This document shows, one piece after another, positions 4,747 to 8,483 of a DNA stretch of 8,483 bases. The stretch comes from Planctomycetota bacterium (GTDB taxonomy: Bacteria > Planctomycetota > Phycisphaerae > SM23-33). The translations under genes were made by a program, and so were the position numbers. The notes beneath the pieces were generated by a model. That model ran no database searches. It was given only the letters and a program-made list of their open reading frames with translations, and had not been told where the DNA came from. The DNA is taken from positions 1-8,483 of the forward strand of contig QNCB01000033.1 in the NCBI GenBank assembly GCA_003644335.1, given 5' to 3'. Position 1 is the first letter of the stretch. Each line of letters begins with the position of its first letter.

Positions 4747-6687
4747 TCACACTCGATGGAACTGTTTTTCCAGGTCTTTTAGCGTCAGTCGCAGTGTCGT
4801 CGGCCTGCCATGCGGGCAGGCGGAGCATTTTTCCAGGCCGTCCGCTGAGTCCAGCAGAGCTTGCATCTCAGCCTGGCCCAGCGGGTCGCCAGCCTTGATA
4901 GCAGCCTTGCACGCCATCATCGCCAAGACATCTTCCAACAGCCTTTCCGGGTCGACGGTTTCGTCCTCAGCCATCTTGTCCAACAGCTCGCGAAGGAAGG
5001 CGTCCATCGCCACGCCCCGCCGAGCCAGGACCGCGGGGTATCGCTGCACCGCGAAGGTATCCGGGCCAAACGGCGAGACCTCGATGCCGATTCTGCCCAG
5101 CAGTTCCGTAGCCTCGCCCAGCATCTCAGCCTCAGCTGGAGTTACCGTTATCGAAAGCGGAATCAACAAAGGCTGGGTTTGCATAGCCCCGTCGAGGAGC
5201 CTGCGTTTGAAATCGTTGTAAAGCACCCGCTCGTGCAGGGCGTGTTGATCTACGATAATCAGCCCGTCGCTGGCCTGGGCGACGATGTACGAATCGTGAA
5301 CCTGCAACATCGACCTGGCAGGCCCAGCTGGGGGCGAAGCCAACTCATACTGCCCAGAGGCAGTCGCAGGGGCGGGCGTTTGTTCCCTCGGCTCATTTGT
5401 CGGCTCGGGCGAGACGGGCGTTTGCTCGGGCGCGAAATCCTCCCGCCGCGGCTGGTCTGTACAGGTGTCGCCAGGCTGAGCGGAGGGTTGCGGGAAGTTC
5501 GGCGAGGGGGGACTTAGCTGAGGAACTTGAGGACTGCCCGTCGGTTGGCCCGGCGGGAAGTCCAGCCTGGGTTGCGGGGCGGGAGCTTTTTTCAAAAAGT
5601 CCGCCAGGGCCTGTCGCAGCGATTCCTTTTTGGTTTCGTTGGCAGCCCGGGCTGAGTCGACTGGGGCGTCGTCCAACTCGGCGGTAACCTGTCCTCGCAG
5701 ATCAGCCTGGTTGAGAGTTTCTCGCAACGCAGCCAGTACCTGGCCATGCACAAGATTGCCTTGGCGGAAACGCACCTCGATTTTCGTCGGATGCACATTG
5801 ATGTCCACCTCAGCTGGGTCGATTTCGATAAACAGGAAGACCACGGGATACTTCGTCGGAGCCAGCAAGCCTCGGTAGGCTTCGCGGACAGCATGGCTGA
5901 TGAGACGGTCGCGGATGTATCGACCATTGACGAAAACATACTGCCACTTCGCCGCCGAGCGAGCAGCAGCTGGCGGTGCAGCCAGGCCCGCGACAGCCAC
6001 CTCGCCCCCGCGGGACGCTATTGGCAGGAGACAGTCAGCCAGGTCTGGCGTAAACAGGCTCGCCGCCCGGGCAACGGTCGAATCCGTCGCTGGCAGGTTG
6101 AGCGTTTCGCGGCCATTGTGTCGCAGCGAAAACGCCACGCCAGGCTTAGGCAAGGCCAGGCGAGTGAGCTGCTCGGTGATGTGGCCTGACTCGGTGTTGG
6201 TGGTTTTGAGGAATTTTCGCCGGGCGGGGGTATTGAAAAACAAGTCGCGAATGGTAACCGTCGTGCCCGTCGAAGCGGCGCAGGGGACAGGCTCGCTAAG
6301 GCTCTCGCCGCTGGCGGAAACTTCCCACCCCTCCTGTTGGCCGGCCTGGCGGGTGCGGATATGGGCGTGGGAGATGCTCGCTATCGACGCCAAGGCCTCG
6401 CCGCGGAAACCCATCGTGCTGATGTTGAACAGGTCGTCCTCGCCGGAGAGTTTGCTCGTGGCATGTGGACTAAACGCCAGGGCAGCATCGGCCCGGCCCA
6501 TACCGCAGCCGTCGTCCGCCACCTGGATCAACCTCTTGCCGCCATCCTCGATAGACACATCTACGCGGGAGGCTCCGGAGTCCAGAGCGTTTTCGACAAG
6601 TTCCTTGACCACGCTGGCAGGGCGCTCGATAACCTCGCCCGCTGCGATTTTGTTAACCAGATGTGCCGGAAGTTTTGCGATTGCCAT
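4747..6687 (-). CDS. mutL: DNA mismatch repair protein MutL
   Basis: MutL couples mismatch recognition by MutS to strand incision and removal. The 646-residue protein has a complete GHKL ATPase domain (about 1-335): IAAGEVIERPASVVKELVEN with E29 and N33, DDGCGM with D58, TMGFRGEAL (91-99), GTTVTIRDLFFNTPARRKFL (141-160) and NVHPTKIEVRF (297-307). A Pro-rich, presumably disordered linker spans about 365-457. The carboxy-terminal dimerisation domain (about 458-646) holds endonuclease-type motifs: DQHALHERVLYN (480-491), ACKAAIKAG (592-600), CPHGRPT (624-630) and a terminal QFHR. In endonuclease MutLs the first motif is DQHAxxExxxxE; here the last Glu is Asn (N491, codon AAC). It is last in a tight minus-strand series, starting 6 bp after the ATP-grasp stop with no clear ribosome site, which suggests translational coupling. 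Confidence 0.96.
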   Translation of the reverse strand: MAIAKLPAHLVNKIAAGEVIERPASVVKELVENALDSGASRVDVSIEDGGKRLIQVADDGCGMGRADAALAFSPHATSKLSGEDDLFNISTMGFRGEALASIASISHAHIRTRQAGQQEGWEVSASGESLSEPVPCAASTGTTVTIRDLFFNTPARRKFLKTTNTESGHITEQLTRLALPKPGVAFSLRHNGRETLNLPATDSTVARAASLFTPDLADCLLPIASRGGEVAVAGLAAPPAAARSAAKWQYVFVNGRYIRDRLISHAVREAYRGLLAPTKYPVVFLFIEIDPAEVDINVHPTKIEVRFRQGNLVHGQVLAALRETLNQADLRGQVTAELDDAPVDSARAANETKKESLRQALADFLKKAPAPQPRLDFPPGQPTGSPQVPQLSPPSPNFPQPSAQPGDTCTDQPRREDFAPEQTPVSPEPTNEPREQTPAPATASGQYELASPPAGPARSMLQVHDSYIVAQASDGLIIVDQHALHERVLYNDFKRRLLDGAMQTQPLLIPLSITVTPAEAEMLGEATELLGRIGIEVSPFGPDTFAVQRYPAVLARRGVAMDAFLRELLDKMAEDETVDPERLLEDVLAMMACKAAIKAGDPLGQAEMQALLDSADGLEKCSACPHGRPTTLRLTLKDLEKQFHRV

Positions 6688-6693
6688 AAATGT

Positions 6694-7710
6694 CTACTTA
6701 AAAATCGGATTTTTGAACCCTGGCAGGATCGATGGGTCTTCTATCTGCTGATAAAACTCCCCAGCATATCGCATCATGAGCATGTTCGGCTTGAACTGGT
6801 TTTTATCGGGATTTATCGGCAAGCCCAAAACTTCCTGCAGCAGATACAGGGGCAGGAAAGCCCCCGCCGCAATGGATAAGGGTGAACCGCCGCCGAAGCG
6901 CGGATTTATTTCGAAAAAGTATGGGCGTTGACCCGCAGGCCTGCGACACTGACAGCAAAATACGCCCCAAAGTCCGTCGATCGACTCTGCTAATTTTTTC
7001 GTCGAGGCTATAAGTTCCTCGTCGAGCACCGTAATGCCAACATCGACCTCGCCGCTGCGCACAGCCAGCCTTTGCCTCGGCACGACACACTCTATCTGCC
7101 CGTCCCGCCGGCGGTAAACGTCTACCGTATACTCCTGGCCCGGCACGAAATCCTGAACCATCAGCTGATCGCCAAACGCGTAGATATGCGACCTCAGCTC
7201 CCTGCCGCTTTTTATCACAGCTGAACCCACCCCACCTGAGCCGTGCAGAGGCTTGACGAAACATGGGTAGAAAGGCTCTTTCCGAAACTCCGCCAAGCCA
7301 AATGTGCGAATGGACGGTAGGGCGGCAGAGACGAGATGCTTGTTGAACATCTGCTTGTTTCGGCAGATTTTCACCGCCTTTTCCGGGCTTATCATCACCG
7401 TGCAGCCAAGGGCGACAAACTTGCCCTGCTGGCGAGACAGGCACCGCAAGTCCAGGTCAGTCAGTGGTACGACCAGGCCTATTTTCTTCTCGCGGACGAT
7501 ATCCAGCAGCGTGGGAATGTATTGCACGCTGCGTACCCTGTGGACGATTATCCCCTCGTCCACCACCTGGAGAGCAGGGGCAGAGACAGCCACGTCCGTG
7601 CCATAGAGCTTCCCAGCGACGCCCAGAAGCTCCATCGCCCTGCGGAACTCCCTCACCAGAGAGACCCGCCTGCCGACACAGGTAAACAAGATGTTCAGTT
7701 CTTTCCCCAC
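6694..7710 (-). CDS. ATP-grasp protein, carbamoyl-phosphate-synthase-large-chain-like
   Basis: This is a 338-residue single ATP-grasp protein; such enzymes use ATP to form an acyl phosphate and join a carboxylate to an amine or other nucleophile. The start NILFTCVGRRVSLVREF (6-22) is typical of the pre-ATP-grasp fold in CarB-like proteins found in glycan and natural-product clusters. The ATP-grasp region has the nucleotide-binding strand and glycine loop PCFVKPLHGSGGVGS (149-163), VQDFVPGQEYTVDVY (185-199) and the metal-binding FFEINPRFGGGSPLS (265-279) with E267 and N269. It is too short to be CarB and no glutaminase partner is nearby. The GTG start has AAAGGA nine bases upstream. It lies 14 bp after the sugar epimerase gene and 6 bp before mutL, suggesting one transcript and a role in modifying a surface sugar or a linked acid. 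The substrate is unknown. Confidence 0.85.
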   Translation of the reverse strand: MGKELNILFTCVGRRVSLVREFRRAMELLGVAGKLYGTDVAVSAPALQVVDEGIIVHRVRSVQYIPTLLDIVREKKIGLVVPLTDLDLRCLSRQQGKFVALGCTVMISPEKAVKICRNKQMFNKHLVSAALPSIRTFGLAEFRKEPFYPCFVKPLHGSGGVGSAVIKSGRELRSHIYAFGDQLMVQDFVPGQEYTVDVYRRRDGQIECVVPRQRLAVRSGEVDVGITVLDEELIASTKKLAESIDGLWGVFCCQCRRPAGQRPYFFEINPRFGGGSPLSIAAGAFLPLYLLQEVLGLPINPDKNQFKPNMLMMRYAGEFYQQIEDPSILPGFKNPIFK

Positions 7711-7719
7711 GATATCATT

Positions 7720-7725
7720 TCCTTT
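7720..7725 (-). promoter_or_regulatory. Ribosome binding site for the ATP-grasp gene, overlapping the epimerase stop
   Basis: Read on the minus strand, AAAGGA (complement of 7720-7725) sits nine bases before the GTG at 7710 and shares a base with the TAA stop of the upstream epimerase (7725-7727). This supports GTG as start and suggests coupled translation. The nearby ATG (complement of 7714-7716) is out of frame. Confidence 0.65.
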
Positions 7726-8483
7726 TAGAGGTTCTCCTTGTACCAGTCGATAGCCTTTCGCAAGCCTTCCTCGAAGTAGACCAGCGGCTCGTAGCCTATT
7801 ATTTCCCTCGCTCGAGAAACGTCAGCAAGGGAATCTTTCACGTCGCCAGGGCGCCTCGGCTGATAGTCAGCCTGGATATCGACCTTCAGCAATTCGTGCA
7901 GCAGTTCCAGTATCTGATTCAGGCTCGTGGCATGGTTGCAGGCGATGTTGGCGACCTGGCCTGTGCAGACAGCGGGGTCGGCGTTGGCAGCGAGCCAATT
8001 GGCGTTGCAGACGTTGTCGATGTAGCAGAAGTCCCGACTTTGTTCGCCGTCGCCGTAAACCACGGGGGTTTCCCCAGCCAGGAGTCTGCTGACAAACGCG
8101 GGAATTACCGCGGCGTATGCGCCGTTGGGATCCTGGTATGGCCCGAACACGTTGAAGTACCTCAGGCAGAGGGTTTCCATGCCGAACGCTGCGGCGTAGG
8201 CTTGCATGTAAAACTCGCAGCAGACTTTGTTAGCGGCGTATGGGCTGATGGGCATGGAGAGCATGCCTTCGTGTTTGGGCGAGGTTTTCTGGTCGCCGTA
8301 GGCACTGCTGGACGCGGAAAAGACGACCCGCTTGACGTCCGCCGCCCGGGCAGATTCGAGAACCGTAACCGTGCCGTTGACGTTGACGTCGTGTGAGGTA
8401 AGAGGGTCTGCCATGCTGCGGGGCACCGACCCCAGCGCACCGAGGTGAAACACAGCCGAGCAGCCTGACATTACGCTATCGAC
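7725..8483 (-). CDS. UDP-sugar 4-epimerase, WbpP/GNE-like SDR (5' end beyond the window)
   Basis: This extended short-chain dehydrogenase/reductase probably interconverts UDP-GlcNAc and UDP-GalNAc (or the Glc/Gal or uronic forms) with bound NAD, for surface-polysaccharide synthesis. The frame stays open to the right edge; VDSVMSGCSAVFHLGAL reads continuously, so the ATG at 8471 is internal and the NAD-binding GxxGxxG start lies outside. Visible features, numbered from that Met, are GSVPRS (14-19), a loop typical of WbpP-type UDP-GlcNAc 4-epimerases; SASSSAYGD (52-60) with the catalytic Ser; SPYAANK with Y78 and K82; RYFNVFGPYQDPNGAYAAVIP; and YGDGEQSRDFCYIDNV. The last residues (DWYKENL) match the family end, so the 3' end is complete. 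GSVPRS and the overall match to WbpP favour acetylated substrates, but this is inferred. It is the first visible gene of the series leading to the ATP-grasp protein and MutL. Confidence 0.92.
   Translation of the reverse strand, partial: VDSVMSGCSAVFHLGALGSVPRSMADPLTSHDVNVNGTVTVLESARAADVKRVVFSASSSAYGDQKTSPKHEGMLSMPISPYAANKVCCEFYMQAYAAAFGMETLCLRYFNVFGPYQDPNGAYAAVIPAFVSRLLAGETPVVYGDGEQSRDFCYIDNVCNANWLAANADPAVCTGQVANIACNHATSLNQILELLHELLKVDIQADYQPRRPGDVKDSLADVSRAREIIGYEPLVYFEEGLRKAIDWYKENL

Noticed and set aside
5900..6751. Plus-strand open frame of 283 codons opposite mutL
   Set aside because: It is a shadow frame with Ser/Arg/Pro-rich low-complexity translation, over the strongly conserved ATPase domain of MutL.

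Overview
This window looks like ordinary chromosomal DNA from a fairly GC-rich bacterium, with a small block of foreign or rearranged DNA at its left end. The gene set (bacterial MutL with an endonuclease-type C-terminal domain, RsmE, a citrate/isopropylmalate-synthase-like enzyme without a regulatory domain, sugar-nucleotide genes) fits a Gram-negative, possibly anaerobic lineage such as Planctomycetota/Phycisphaerae. That placement is a guess from protein resemblance only; no rRNA or lineage marker is present.

Left block (1-2239). An insertion sequence of 1356 bp (218-1573) with perfect 20-bp terminal inverted repeats carries one DDE transposase of the IS4 superfamily. It sits at the junction of two unrelated broken genes. 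On its left is the middle of a sugar epimerase/dehydratase-like gene, cut after about 72 visible codons. On its right is an AT-rich RloB-type (TOPRIM-like) gene whose start codon is gone although its first conserved motif remains. No target duplication is evident, so the element appears to mark a deletion or rearrangement (or an assembly join) rather than a simple insertion.

Middle block (2240-3936). A 217-bp gap between convergent genes holds a perfect 13-bp GC-rich hairpin that can serve as a terminator for both strands, a twofold direct repeat, and a short CTGA-rich low-complexity stretch. Then comes a minus-strand DRE-TIM acyltransferase of the isopropylmalate/homocitrate/Re-citrate synthase group, with a near-consensus sigma-70-type promoter (TTGAAT, 17 bp, TATAAT) in the divergent gap to rsmE.

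Right block (3937-8483). rsmE (plus strand) converges on mutL (minus strand). The 18-bp gap and the last codons of rsmE are occupied by a heptamer-repeat/hairpin element that appears to have added a tail of about 19 residues to RsmE. mutL is the third gene of a tight minus-strand series: a WbpP-like UDP-sugar 4-epimerase (entering from beyond the right edge), a CarB-like ATP-grasp protein starting at GTG, then mutL, with gaps of 14 and 6 bp. The first two genes point to surface-glycan precursor synthesis, and MutL to mismatch repair.

I found no RNA gene, CRISPR array or complete new system. The most notable points are the chimeric IS junction with its decapitated RloB gene, the repeat-encoded RsmE tail, the altered MutL endonuclease motif and the candidate Re-citrate synthase.
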